A DNA stretch of 64,000 bases from Nostoc sp. 'Peltigera membranacea cyanobiont' 210A (GTDB taxonomy: Bacteria > Cyanobacteriota > Cyanobacteriia > Cyanobacteriales > Nostocaceae): positions 578,351 to 642,350 of the forward strand of contig NZ_NOLJ01000004.1 of NCBI RefSeq assembly GCF_002246015.1, given 5' to 3'. This document shows positions 55,663-64,000 of the stretch, piece after piece (the first letter of the stretch is position 1; each line of letters begins with the position of its first letter). The notes below the pieces were generated by a model, which saw only the letters and a program-made list of their open reading frames with translations, did not search any database and had not been told where the DNA came from. A program made the translations under genes and the position numbers.

Positions 55663-56010
55663 CTAAAATCCAGGTAACTCCAACCCACTGGTTAATTCTT
55701 CCATACGTTCCCGCATTGTTGCTGTGGACTTGTTGTAGGCTTCTTTCATTGCCACTGTTACAAGATCAGAAAGTACTTCTGCACCTTCTGTTAAAGCATC
55801 TGGAGAAATTTCCACTCGCTTGGGTTCTTGGTTTCCACTGACAATTACCTTCACCAGACCACCGCCAGATTCTCCTTGAATCTCCATTTGCTCCAATTCT
55901 TCTTGGAGTCGCTTTGCGCCTTCTTGAACTTGCTGCGCTTTTTTAAAAGCTTCGGCTAATTCTTTCATTTTTCCTAAGCCAAAGCCGAATCCCTGTCCTT
56001 TTCCTGTCAT
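55663..56010 (-). CDS. ebfC: YbaB/EbfC family nucleoid-associated protein
   Basis: 115 residues. [20 protein letters not shown] helix, then [11 protein letters not shown]-like ([19 protein letters not shown]) and [18 protein letters not shown]. Dimeric DNA-binding protein of the YbaB family with an N-terminal Gly-rich extension. Codirectional with the phosphatase gene, with repeats in between. Confidence 0.94.
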   Translation of the reverse strand: MTGKGQGFGFGLGKMKELAEAFKKAQQVQEGAKRLQEELEQMEIQGESGGGLVKVIVSGNQEPKRVEISPDALTEGAEVLSDLVTVAMKEAYNKSTATMRERMEELTSGLELPGF

Positions 56011-56183
56011 AATTATTTGTACGCGTGTGCGTTGAATAACAAATCAAATTCAATTATAGATGCGGTAAGTAATTTGACTCTTTTTTTACCAATAATTAAT
56101 GCGTCATAGAGTTGAGAGTAGGGAGTAGGGTATTGAACATTGGTTCTTATATTCTTCTACCTCATCTCCCCATTCCCCATTCT

Positions 56184-57185
56184 TTATCCACAAGCACCTT
56201 GAAACTCTCCGAGCATTTTGACTTCTGGCTCTAAATTAATAGACCAACGTTCTTGTACTTGATGTTGGATGTGGCGAATGAGACAGAAGATATCACTAGC
56301 TTTTGCTCCACCACGATTAACGATAAAATTAGCATGTAGTAGTGCTACTTGTGCCCCACCGATTTGGTAGCCTTTCAGACCAGTTTGTTCAATTAACCAG
56401 CCAGCACTGTAAGGTTTGGGATTGCGAAACACACTGCCACAACTGGGGAAGTTATATGGTTGGGTGCTTAACCGATGCTTTTTGTGTTCTTTGGTAATTG
56501 CCACAACTTTTGCTGGGTCTGCACCTGGCGCGAGTTGTAAGGTAGCTTGGGTGACTATGCGATCGCCACCTTGCAATAATGAAGTCCGGTAGCTATAACC
56601 TAACTGTTCCGGGGTAAGAGTTTCCAGCGTACCATCGGGTGAAAGTACCTCGGCACTAACTAACATATCTGCGATACAGCTATTATGTGCCCCTGCGTTC
56701 ATCACCACAGCACCTCCTGCTGTTCCGGGGATGCCAACAGCCCACTCCAATCCTTGCCAACCTAATTCTGCTGCCGCCCATGCCAAGCTGGGAATTGATT
56801 CTCCGGCAGCAACGGTTAATTGACCGGTTTGGGGGTCAAAGTGGTTGAAGCGGAGATGACGAGTAGCAATAACTAAGCCTGATATACCACCATCGCTTAC
56901 CAGCAAGTTAGAACCTGCGCCCAGTGTTGTCACCTTTAAATTACGTTCTTTTGCGTATTTAAGACTTGCTTGCAGTGCTTCTAAGTTTCGGGGGGCAACG
57001 TATAAATCAGCTGCTCCCCCAACTCTATAGGAAGTAAATGCTGACAAACAAGCCTGGGACTTGATCGCACAATCAGTATTGGGTAAGTAAATTACTTCGC
57101 TCTCCACTGAATTAGCTGTTTGCTGTTTCTTTGTATTCAAAGCAGAAACTGTGCAGACTTTTCCAGCTGCCTGGGAAATGGTCAT
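56184..57185 (-). CDS. murB: UDP-N-acetylmuramate dehydrogenase
   Basis: Reduces UDP-GlcNAc-enolpyruvate to UDP-MurNAc with FAD and [23 protein letters not shown], the FAD-binding [37 protein letters not shown] with catalytic Ser-bearing [11 protein letters not shown] (type with Ser/Cys at the active site) and [15 protein letters not shown] are seen. The first 40 residues form an extra N-terminus. It lies 124 bases downstream of murC, same strand, forming a peptidoglycan precursor pair. Confidence 0.96.
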   Translation of the reverse strand: MTISQAAGKVCTVSALNTKKQQTANSVESEVIYLPNTDCAIKSQACLSAFTSYRVGGAADLYVAPRNLEALQASLKYAKERNLKVTTLGAGSNLLVSDGGISGLVIATRHLRFNHFDPQTGQLTVAAGESIPSLAWAAAELGWQGLEWAVGIPGTAGGAVVMNAGAHNSCIADMLVSAEVLSPDGTLETLTPEQLGYSYRTSLLQGGDRIVTQATLQLAPGADPAKVVAITKEHKKHRLSTQPYNFPSCGSVFRNPKPYSAGWLIEQTGLKGYQIGGAQVALLHANFIVNRGGAKASDIFCLIRHIQHQVQERWSINLEPEVKMLGEFQGACG

Positions 57186-57309
57186 CTTTACTTTGTTTTG
57201 GTAAAATTTTTACATTAATCTACCGCAAAGATACGGTAATAGAGTTCACAGATGAAACCGTTGCGAGAAGGGCGCTTTGCTCAGAAATAAAACTTCGCAA
57301 AGTTTCCAC

Positions 57310-58773
57310 TTAGGATGTGGCTTTAGCCGGCTCACAAAGTGCCGTAATTACTTCAGGAATCACCTGGTTCAAATTTCCAGCCCCTAAAAACAGTGCCAAG
57401 TCTCCTGGGCGTAGTGTTTCTAGCAAGTAATCACACACTGCGGGTAAAGTTGGTTGATAAACTACCTGCGAATGCTGTTTAGCAATTTCCGCCGTTAGAC
57501 GTTCACCACTAATTTGCCCTAAATTAGGTTCGCCTGCACTGTAAATATCAGTCAGCACCACCAAATCAGCATGGGTAAAAGACTCGGCAAATTCTTCTAA
57601 AAAGGTCAGTGTACGGCTATAGCGATGGGGTTGGAAGATGGCAACCACTCTTTGCCCTGGTCTTGCCTGTAAACGTGCGGCGGCGAGAGTAACGCGAATC
57701 TCGCTAGGGTGATGAGCATAGTCATCAATGAAGGTAATGCCATTGACTTCACCTCGGAACTCAAAGCGTCGTCTTGCTCCTTCAAAAGTGGCGATACCTT
57801 TGGCAATTGCTCCAAATTCTAAGCCCAAAACGCGACCAACAGCTACTGCGGCTAGGGCATTGCTGAGATTGTGCCGACTGAGCAAACGCAACTTTAAAAC
57901 GCCCAAAGCTTTGCCTCTTTCCCAAACCAAAGCCGTGGTACCATCAGCACGATAATCAATATTGGTGACGGTGTAATCAGCGTCGGTATCTGAGTGTAAG
58001 CTGTAGCTGATTGTGGGTTTCAAGCGATCGCGCACTGTCGCACAGTCAATGCTACCTATTAACGTTTTACAACCCTTAGCAAATGTCTGGAAGATGTCAA
58101 TAACTTCTTCTAATGTATCGTAGTGGTCAGGGTGATCGAGTTCAATATTGGTGATGATACCAATTTCGGGAGCGTGTTTTACCAGAGAACCATCTGATTC
58201 ATCTGCTTCGGCTACCAAATATTGGCTTTGCCCTAATCGAGCATTACCTTCCCAAGCATTGACTTCGCCACCGACTATAATTGTTGGGTCTAGGCCTGCT
58301 TCCAGAAGCATATAGCCAATCATGCTACTGGTTGTAGTTTTGCCGTGTGTTCCTGCCACTGCAACACTGTAGTAATCGGCAATTAAAGCTGCTAATACAT
58401 CTGAACGATGTAAAACTGGACAACCTAATTCCAGTGCTGCTTTGTATTCTAAATTATTAGTGTTAATTGCTGTTGAACAAATGACTTGAGGCAGTTTTGA
58501 CTTAGTATCAGCAGGTAATTCTTCTTGTGAATTTAATACTACTGGATTAGCCAATACCTGAGGGTGAAAGAATTCGAGATTGCTTGCCTCTTGTTTACCA
58601 AAAATATGAGCGCCGATAGATTCCAACTTGTGCGTAATGTGGTTAGGACGAAGATCCGAACCTGATACTGGAAATTGACGCTTTGCAAGAACGTATGCCA
58701 GAGCAGACATACCTATGCCACCGATGCCAATGAAATGAAATGGTCTACCACTAAAATCTACAGAATTAGTCAT
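57310..58773 (-). CDS. murC: UDP-N-acetylmuramate--L-alanine ligase
   Basis: Adds L-Ala to UDP-MurNAc with ATP. FIGIGGIGMSALAYVL at the N-terminus, P-loop VAGTHGKTTTSSM (about residues 115-127), EADESDGS, NIELDHPDHY and FIDDYAHHPSEI are all conserved Mur-ligase motifs, with FQPHRYSRT in the C-terminal domain. 487 residues. Transcribed before murB. Confidence 0.97.
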   Translation of the reverse strand: MTNSVDFSGRPFHFIGIGGIGMSALAYVLAKRQFPVSGSDLRPNHITHKLESIGAHIFGKQEASNLEFFHPQVLANPVVLNSQEELPADTKSKLPQVICSTAINTNNLEYKAALELGCPVLHRSDVLAALIADYYSVAVAGTHGKTTTSSMIGYMLLEAGLDPTIIVGGEVNAWEGNARLGQSQYLVAEADESDGSLVKHAPEIGIITNIELDHPDHYDTLEEVIDIFQTFAKGCKTLIGSIDCATVRDRLKPTISYSLHSDTDADYTVTNIDYRADGTTALVWERGKALGVLKLRLLSRHNLSNALAAVAVGRVLGLEFGAIAKGIATFEGARRRFEFRGEVNGITFIDDYAHHPSEIRVTLAAARLQARPGQRVVAIFQPHRYSRTLTFLEEFAESFTHADLVVLTDIYSAGEPNLGQISGERLTAEIAKQHSQVVYQPTLPAVCDYLLETLRPGDLALFLGAGNLNQVIPEVITALCEPAKATS

Positions 58774-59176
58774 TTATTGCTCCTCTTACACCACACCACA
58801 CCATAATCACAAATGACACGCGTATCATAACAGGAATTTGATTTTTACCGTAACTACTCCTGTATCATGTTCATGTTTGATGCCCAAATGATGTTTCTGC
58901 TCTGGTTTTCCTGGTTGAGAATGATTTTACCTTGGTTAGAGGTTTTTGCTATTTCTGAACTGTTCTTAAGATTATTCTGAAAATTTTGGCCGCATCGGGA
59001 AAGAAATTCTTGTAATGTCAAATACATATTTTTGTCTACCTTACTGGAATTGGCTACATAATACATTGTTTAGTGAAACTAAATTGAAATTGCATCAAGT
59101 TTAGGCGTGAATTGAGTACAATAGTACATTGGTAATGAAACTATTTTTCAATTGCATATAACCCAGGCTTATCTGG
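58774..59176. other. Intergenic region between divergent murC and nadD
   Basis: About 400 bases, containing only the doubtful minus-strand frame at 58854-59066. It should hold the promoters of murC and nadD. No strong palindrome seen. Confidence 0.5.
58854..59066 (-). CDS. Hypothetical small protein, doubtful
   Basis: 70-residue frame rich in Asn, Gln, Lys and Ser (LTLQEFLSRCGQNFQNNLKN). No recognisable domain and no clear ribosome-binding site. It is codirectional with murC and upstream of it. Listed only because the composition is protein-like. Confidence 0.25.
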   Translation of the reverse strand: MYYVANSSKVDKNMYLTLQEFLSRCGQNFQNNLKNSSEIAKTSNQGKIILNQENQSRNIIWASNMNMIQE

Positions 59177-59827
59177 ATGCAGCGACTAGCAATTTTTGGT
59201 GGCACATTCGATCCAATTCATTGGGGACACCTGCTCGTAGCCGAGACAGCTTTGCATCAAGTCTCCCTTGAAAAGGTAATTTGGGTACCAACCCTAAATC
59301 CTCCTCACAAAGAAGCAGCTTTGTTTGAGCATCGTCTGCAAATGCTGCAATTAGCAATAAAAGATAACCCAGCATTTACTGTCTCACTAGTGGAGACTAA
59401 TCGCTCTGGTACTTCTTATGCCATTAACACCCTGATTGACTTATCTGCTTGTTACCCAAATACTCACTGGTACTGGATTGTGGGCTTGGATACTTTCCAA
59501 ACCTTACCCCGTTGGTACCGGGGACACGAATTAGCACAAATGTGTGATTGGTTAATCGCACCCCGACTGCTAGGTGGTGAGACTATAACTCAAAGCAAAT
59601 TAATCTGCAAGCAAGTGGAGCAACAACTCAAGGAGGAGTCTGTGATCATTCACTGGCAACTCTTGAATATACCTTTCGTAGGAGTTTCGTCAAGTCTAAT
59701 TCGCAAATTTTGTCGCGATAACTTCGTCAACGCCAAGGGCGAACGCCAGTCAATTCGTTATTTAGTCCCGGAAGCGGTCAGATCATATATCACTAACAAC
59801 AATCTCTACTCTTACAAATCTGAATAA
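59177..59827 (+). CDS. nadD: Nicotinate-nucleotide adenylyltransferase
   Basis: Adenylates nicotinate mononucleotide in NAD synthesis. GGTFDPIHWGHL at residues 7-18 carries the HxGH nucleotidyl-transfer motif, WVPTLNPPHK the substrate loop, and VGVSSSLIRK the ISSTxIR-type motif. 216 residues. It is followed by gap2. Confidence 0.95.
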   Translation: MQRLAIFGGTFDPIHWGHLLVAETALHQVSLEKVIWVPTLNPPHKEAALFEHRLQMLQLAIKDNPAFTVSLVETNRSGTSYAINTLIDLSACYPNTHWYWIVGLDTFQTLPRWYRGHELAQMCDWLIAPRLLGGETITQSKLICKQVEQQLKEESVIIHWQLLNIPFVGVSSSLIRKFCRDNFVNAKGERQSIRYLVPEAVRSYITNNNLYSYKSE

Positions 59828-59943
59828 ATTATGTGTTTTTTTATTGATCTAACACTTTATGGTTAAAAGTGCCCCCCCCCTTTGCGATATGATTGGGGTC
59901 AACGATATCAACATATAAGCATAAATACAGAGGGCAAGACACT

Positions 59944-60957
59944 GTGATTAGAGTTGCAATCAACGGTTTCGGGCGGATTGGACGTAACTTTGCGCGTTGT
60001 TGGGTGGGTAGAGAGAATAGTCAAATCGATCTTGTCGCTATTAATGACACTTCAGATCCTAGAACCAATGCTCACCTGCTAAAGTATGACTCAATGCTAG
60101 GCAAGATCAAAGGTGCTGAGATTAGTGCCGATGATAACTCTATCATCGTCAACGGTAAGACCATTAAGTGCGTGTCCGATCGCAATCCCGAAAACTTGCC
60201 CTGGAAAGATTGGGGAATTGACCTAATTATCGAAGCAACCGGGGTATTTACTAGCAAAGAAGGAGCGCTCAAGCACGTAAATGCTGGAGCCAAGAAAGTT
60301 CTGATTACCGCTCCTGGTAAAAACGAGGATGGCACTTTTGTGGTTGGTGTGAATCATCATGACTATGACCACAACAAACACAACATTATCAGTAATGCTA
60401 GCTGTACTACCAACTGCTTGGCACCAATCGCCAAGGTGTTGAACGATAAGTTCGGCATCATCAAAGGTACGATGACCACTACCCACAGCTATACAGGCGA
60501 TCAGCGATTGCTAGACGCTTCTCACCGGGATTTGCGACGGGCGAGGGCCGCAGCGATAAACATTGTACCCACCTCTACTGGCGCAGCAAAAGCAGTGGCG
60601 CTGGTTATCCCAGACCTCAAAGGCAAGCTAAATGGTGTTGCCTTGCGCGTACCAACCCCGAACGTCTCAATGGTAGATTTCGTAGTTCAGGTTGAGAAGC
60701 GTACTATTACTGAAGAAGTTAACCAAGCTCTCAAGGATGCTGCCGAAGGCCCACTTAAAGGAATTTTGGACTACAGCGAACTAGAACTGGTATCCTCTGA
60801 TTATCAAGGTAGTGATGCTTCTTCGATTGTCGATGCCAATTTGACTTTGGTCTTGGGTAATGACTTAGTAAAAGTTATGGCGTGGTATGACAACGAGTGG
60901 GGTTACAGCCAACGAGTCTTGGATTTGGCAGAATTGGTAGCTGAAAAATGGCAATAA
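59944..60957 (+). CDS. gap2: Glyceraldehyde-3-phosphate dehydrogenase, Gap2 type
   Basis: NAD(P)H-dependent photosynthetic GAPDH of the Calvin cycle. [15 protein letters not shown] nucleotide fold, [12 protein letters not shown] with catalytic Cys, and [12 protein letters not shown] are visible. [20 protein letters not shown] after the second strand is the Gap2/GapA signature and fits NADP use. The start is GTG at 59944 ([13 protein letters not shown]); earlier in-frame codons are not conserved. 337 residues. Confidence 0.96.
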   Translation: MIRVAINGFGRIGRNFARCWVGRENSQIDLVAINDTSDPRTNAHLLKYDSMLGKIKGAEISADDNSIIVNGKTIKCVSDRNPENLPWKDWGIDLIIEATGVFTSKEGALKHVNAGAKKVLITAPGKNEDGTFVVGVNHHDYDHNKHNIISNASCTTNCLAPIAKVLNDKFGIIKGTMTTTHSYTGDQRLLDASHRDLRRARAAAINIVPTSTGAAKAVALVIPDLKGKLNGVALRVPTPNVSMVDFVVQVEKRTITEEVNQALKDAAEGPLKGILDYSELELVSSDYQGSDASSIVDANLTLVLGNDLVKVMAWYDNEWGYSQRVLDLAELVAEKWQ

Positions 60958-60961
60958 TTTA

Positions 60962-61000
60962 TTATTAGTCATTGGTCATTAGTCATTAGAAAAATCACAA
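60962..61000. repeat. TCATTGGTCATTAGTC repeat
   Basis: attattagtcattggtcatt and the following tagtcattag words continue the repeat family of 47135. It is followed directly by the end of thiL. Confidence 0.7.
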
Positions 61001-61004
61001 AAGA

Positions 61005-62027
61005 CTATTGACCAAAATGTTGAAATCCCTGGCTAAGATTTAGAACTTGGTCAGGGAATTTTTTTTGCTCGTCGTGCAATATTACTGTCGATCCGGCTGT
61101 AATCTTGCCTGCGATCACAGCACCTTCACCAAGATGTTGCACTAAGGTTGATGCTAATTTTTGTGGTAAACACAGTACCAATTCAAAGTCTTCGCCACCA
61201 TATAGAGCATATTTTAACGCTTGCTCTGGTGGCAACCAATGATTAAAAGTTTTTGGTACGAGAATTTGTCTGTGTTCTAAAACAGCGCCAACGCCACTGG
61301 CGCGGCAAATTTGGATAATCGCATCTGCCAAACCATCGCTGCTATCCATACCAGCAATGAAGAGTTGGGAGTTAGGAGTTAAGATTTTCCAGAGGATTGG
61401 TAAGACATCTAATCGTGGTTGTGGACGTTGATGTGCGCGGATTAGAGCCGTGCGTTCTGCATCTTTGAGGTTTTGTCCTAGTTCGGGATGCAAGAGCAGT
61501 TCTAAGCCTGCATGGGAGGCTCCATGAACGCCTGTAACAACGATCGCATCTCCTACAACAGCAGCAGAACGGCGGATAATTTGACTAGGGTTAACTTGAC
61601 CAAAAGCGGTAATTGACAGAGTAGTAACAGGCGATCGCACCACATCACCCCCAACAATCGGGGTATTGTATTTTTGCAGGCATTCTGTCATTCCCTGGTA
61701 CAAGCGTTCTACCCAACTCACCCTAAGTTCACCAGGTAGTCCCAACCCGACAGTGATTCCCAATGGAGAAGCGCCCATTGCGGCTAAATCTGATAAATTA
61801 GCAGCAGCAGCCCGCCAACCAGCATCTTCTGGGGAAGTGGTGAGGTTGCTAAAATGAACGCCATCAACCAGGACATCTGTAGTCACTACCAAAGATTGCT
61901 CTGGTGCAGTCTCAAGTACTGCGGCATCATCGCCGATCATTTCTGCTGGGCAGAAACGCTGTAATCTTTCTAAAAGACCTTGTTCGCCAATGTCTTTTAC
62001 CTGTTGAGAAGATAAATCACTGTTCAC
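61005..62027 (-). CDS. thiL: Thiamine-monophosphate kinase
   Basis: Converts thiamine phosphate to thiamine diphosphate with ATP. IGDDAAVLE near the N-terminus, TTDVLVDGVHF, GWRAAAANLSDLAAMGA, GGDVVRSP and GMDSSDGLADAI mark the family. At about 61354-61392 the coding strand contains an actcctaactccc word like the intergenic repeats, read in frame as ILTPNSQLF. Start: GTG at 62027 with GGAA upstream, or TTG at 62048. Confidence 0.95.
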   Translation of the reverse strand: MNSDLSSQQVKDIGEQGLLERLQRFCPAEMIGDDAAVLETAPEQSLVVTTDVLVDGVHFSNLTTSPEDAGWRAAAANLSDLAAMGASPLGITVGLGLPGELRVSWVERLYQGMTECLQKYNTPIVGGDVVRSPVTTLSITAFGQVNPSQIIRRSAAVVGDAIVVTGVHGASHAGLELLLHPELGQNLKDAERTALIRAHQRPQPRLDVLPILWKILTPNSQLFIAGMDSSDGLADAIIQICRASGVGAVLEHRQILVPKTFNHWLPPEQALKYALYGGEDFELVLCLPQKLASTLVQHLGEGAVIAGKITAGSTVILHDEQKKFPDQVLNLSQGFQHFGQ

Positions 62028-62116
62028 AATCGGTTTTCCGTGTTGCAAAATTACTAAGAAAACTGATGATTTACTTTACTGTTTAAGATAAGGGTATCGT
62101 CTAGGAGTCAGTTGGA

Positions 62117-62704
62117 ATGGTAACAACACCAGTAACCAGCATCACATTTGAGGAGTACTTAACCTATGATGATGGTAGCGATTTTCATTATGAACTGGTG
62201 GATGGCAAGCTAGAGCTAATGAACCCACCTACTATTGAACATTTTCTGATTGTCGATTTTTTGGATACTGCCTTGAAAGCAGAAATCAAACGTTGTAACT
62301 CTACTTGGCTGTGTTTTCGGGAAAGTGGGGTGAGAACGGGTAGAAATAAATCTAGGTTGACTGATTTGTGTGTAGTGACACTGGAGCAAGCTAGAGAATT
62401 GTTAAATGCCTCAGCAGTATTTGAGTCACCCCCGTTACTAGTTGTCGAGGTGGTTAGTCCTGAGTCGGTGAAACGGGACTATCGTTATAAACGCTCAGAA
62501 TATGCGGCCTTAGAGGTTCCTGAATATTGGATTGTAGACCCACTGGAAACAAAAGTTTCAGTGTTACTACTGGAAGATGGATTTTACGAAGAAACAGTTT
62601 TTACACTTACTCAGCAAATTGTATCACGAACTTTTCCAGAATTAAGGATCGCAGTTGAGCAGATATTCACTGCCGGAAATCTGAATCAGGAGAGACGCGA
62701 TTAA
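62117..62704 (+). CDS. Uma2 family endonuclease-like protein (DUF820)
   Basis: 195 residues. SITFEEYLTYDDGSDFHYELVDGKLELM, LTDLCVVT, LLVVEVVSPESVKRDYRYKRSEYAA and VPEYWIVDP show the family core with Asp, Glu-x-Val and Lys positions. The stop codon TAA lies in the centre of an AGACGCGAT palindrome, so the last few codons (RRD) come from the repeat. Confidence 0.9.
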   Translation: MVTTPVTSITFEEYLTYDDGSDFHYELVDGKLELMNPPTIEHFLIVDFLDTALKAEIKRCNSTWLCFRESGVRTGRNKSRLTDLCVVTLEQARELLNASAVFESPPLLVVEVVSPESVKRDYRYKRSEYAALEVPEYWIVDPLETKVSVLLLEDGFYEETVFTLTQQIVSRTFPELRIAVEQIFTAGNLNQERRD

Positions 62705-62712
62705 TCGCGTCT
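62693..62712. repeat. AGACGCGATTAATCGCGTCT palindrome overlapping a stop codon
   Basis: Perfect 20-base palindrome, identical to 29025-29044. Its central TTAA supplies the TAA stop of the Uma2 gene and it may also act as terminator for both converging genes. Confidence 0.9.
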
Positions 62713-62749
62713 GTACAAGAATTATTCTTCTCCTGCCCTCTGTGTCTTC

Positions 62750-63856
62750 TTATGCAGCTTGCGGTTCAACCAGATTTTCTATCCCCTGAACCACTTTTGC
62801 TGATTCGATTTTGTCACCAGCTTTCAGTTTATCCAAAACTTCTTTACCTTCGGTGAGATAGCCAAAAACGGCATAACGACCATCTAACAGGTTGCGTCCG
62901 GCGGGGGTGAGTTCTGGTTCAAACAAAAAGAAGAAAAATTGTGATGAACCACCATTTACTTCACTTTCAGGACGAGCCATCACTACTGCACCAAAGGCAG
63001 AAAAAGGTAGAACTGGCATATCAACGTAACGACCAGCTTCTTCTAAAGTAATGCCATAAGTAGGTGCTTTATCCCCTTGAACTAAGACTTCTAAGGGAAT
63101 AGCACGATATTTGCCAGTTGTTGGATCAATGAAACCCACATCTTTCCCAGCAGGATCTCCAGTTTGGAGAAAGTAAGATTCTTCAGAACGGGTAAATTCT
63201 AAGCCATTATAAAAACCCCTATTTACCAAATCTACAAAATTACCAGCAGTTACAGGGGCGCTGTAACCGTCTACTACAAGGGACAAATCGCCTTTGTTGG
63301 TTTTAATTTCTACAGTGGCACGACCTTTAAGTTGTGGCAGATTACTATACTCAGCAGGTACTTCAAAGGGGAATTGTTTTACCATTGACTCTTCTAGCTG
63401 AGTCACAAGATTCAGAAGTTTGCCTCTCTCTTCCAGAATTTGTTCTTTATCTTTGCTCTTCGCCAATTCTTCCAATTTACCCACCCCAGATTTCAACTCG
63501 GTAATCCAAGCTTCGGCTTGGGGTTGGCGTTCTGCGGGAACGCTTGTTAAGATTTGGGAAGGTTTATCGAGAATGCGGGATGCTTGGCTGATGTCTTTGG
63601 AAATAGCACCCCAACGCCGATTCGCCCGCAGTTGGGCAGAGATGTCCTCTAAACTGCCTTGTAGTTGCCGCACAGGTTTGTTATCTATCGGGAGTGCATA
63701 CCGCAACAAAGCCTTTCCGTCGGTAATTGCATTGCCGGCTGGCAGTGCGGCGCGACTGGAGGGAGTCCACCCAGCTGTAGTTATGCCTAAAAATATTGTT
63801 ACCAGCAGTATTGCCATTAGGCTGTTCTTCAGCCAGGATTTTAATAAGTTAAGCAT
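62750..63856 (-). CDS. Cyclophilin-type peptidyl-prolyl isomerase, TLP40-like
   Basis: About 368 residues. An N-terminal signal/anchor (SLMAILLVTIFLGITTAGW) leads to a helical region (about 60-160) and a C-terminal cyclophilin domain: GNFVDLVNRGFYNGLEFTRSE, LQTGDPAGKD, GAVVMARP and SQFFFFLFEPELTP. This layout matches lumenal TLP40 of thylakoids, so it should fold proteins in the lumen or periplasm. ATG at 63856 is preferred to TTG at 63868. Confidence 0.92.
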   Translation of the reverse strand: MLNLLKSWLKNSLMAILLVTIFLGITTAGWTPSSRAALPAGNAITDGKALLRYALPIDNKPVRQLQGSLEDISAQLRANRRWGAISKDISQASRILDKPSQILTSVPAERQPQAEAWITELKSGVGKLEELAKSKDKEQILEERGKLLNLVTQLEESMVKQFPFEVPAEYSNLPQLKGRATVEIKTNKGDLSLVVDGYSAPVTAGNFVDLVNRGFYNGLEFTRSEESYFLQTGDPAGKDVGFIDPTTGKYRAIPLEVLVQGDKAPTYGITLEEAGRYVDMPVLPFSAFGAVVMARPESEVNGGSSQFFFFLFEPELTPAGRNLLDGRYAVFGYLTEGKEVLDKLKAGDKIESAKVVQGIENLVEPQAA

Positions 63857-64000
63857 GGGATAACTCAAATGCAGCAGTGAATTGTTGACTGGACGTAACC
63901 CATCAATAATCTTCCCACGTTAGGTGATGAGTGGAGCATAGGTCTAGGGCAGAGGAAAAATCACTAATGACAATGACACTAAACTAATGACAAATGCCCA

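Noticed and set aside
57361-57390. tRNA-like word ggttcaaat
   Set aside because: It lies inside murC and no cloverleaf can be built around it; no tRNA was recognised in the window.

Overview
The window is chromosomal DNA of a filamentous, Nostoc-like cyanobacterium. Support for this: very frequent HIP1 octamers (GCGATCGC) inside and between genes, heptamer and 10-mer tandem repeats between genes, dispersed short palindromes, and a gene set (ictB, two-pair-ACT aspartate kinase, cyanoexosortase B, gap2, TLP40-like cyclophilin, Uma2 nucleases, TPR and CHAT proteins) typical of the group. No rRNA, tRNA, CRISPR array or intact transposon was recognised.

Layout. 1-7.3 kb: lysC, a TPR protein with a degenerate kinase domain, a CorA channel and a MatB/ACSF3-like acyl-CoA synthetase. 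7.4-9.4 kb: a compact restriction-modification locus with a recognisable BamHI-family endonuclease, a beta-type DNA methyltransferase and a small HTH protein. 9.5-11.8 kb: a CBM20/SGNH/DUF1796 three-part protein. 12.5-17.6 kb: heme oxygenase plus hemN, a GlsB-like membrane protein, a manganese catalase and a DUF3891 protein. 18.5-23.6 kb: GNAT, NarL-type regulator, era, pfkA and an AstE/AspA-like deacylase.

23.7-29.0 kb is an accessory block: a 1234-residue CHAT-NTPase-TPR protein with six nearly identical 120-bp TPR units, a 21-bp tandem array, an antitoxin/PIN-toxin pair and a small membrane protein. 29-31.4 kb holds a histidine phosphatase, CsbD and a protein with five 19-residue repeats. 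31.6-38.6 kb is uvrB followed by a rearranged stretch: Uma2 genes, a helicase-HNH gene, a detached copy of the uvrB 3' end, an Uma2 3' remnant, a frameshifted gene and a truncated IS630-like transposase.

38.7-48.5 kb: TPR protein, two tandem rhomboid proteases, then a minus-strand exopolysaccharide/exosortase cluster (Wzc-like, Wza-like, cyanoexosortase B and partner, DegT aminotransferase). 49-64 kb is mostly housekeeping: a degenerate histidine kinase, ictB, smpB, a response regulator, an LMW phosphatase, ybaB, murB-murC, nadD, gap2, thiL, an Uma2 gene and a lumenal cyclophilin.

The most interesting points are: (1) the BamHI homologue keeps the catalytic and base-contacting residues, and I found no GGATCC in a manual scan of the 64 kb; (2) the CHAT-NTPase-TPR gene with its 21-bp array; (3) the uvrB/Uma2 duplication scars around the helicase-HNH gene; (4) two signalling proteins that lack their catalytic residues (pseudokinase-TPR and H-box-less histidine kinase). 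All family calls are from reading sequence; no database was searched.
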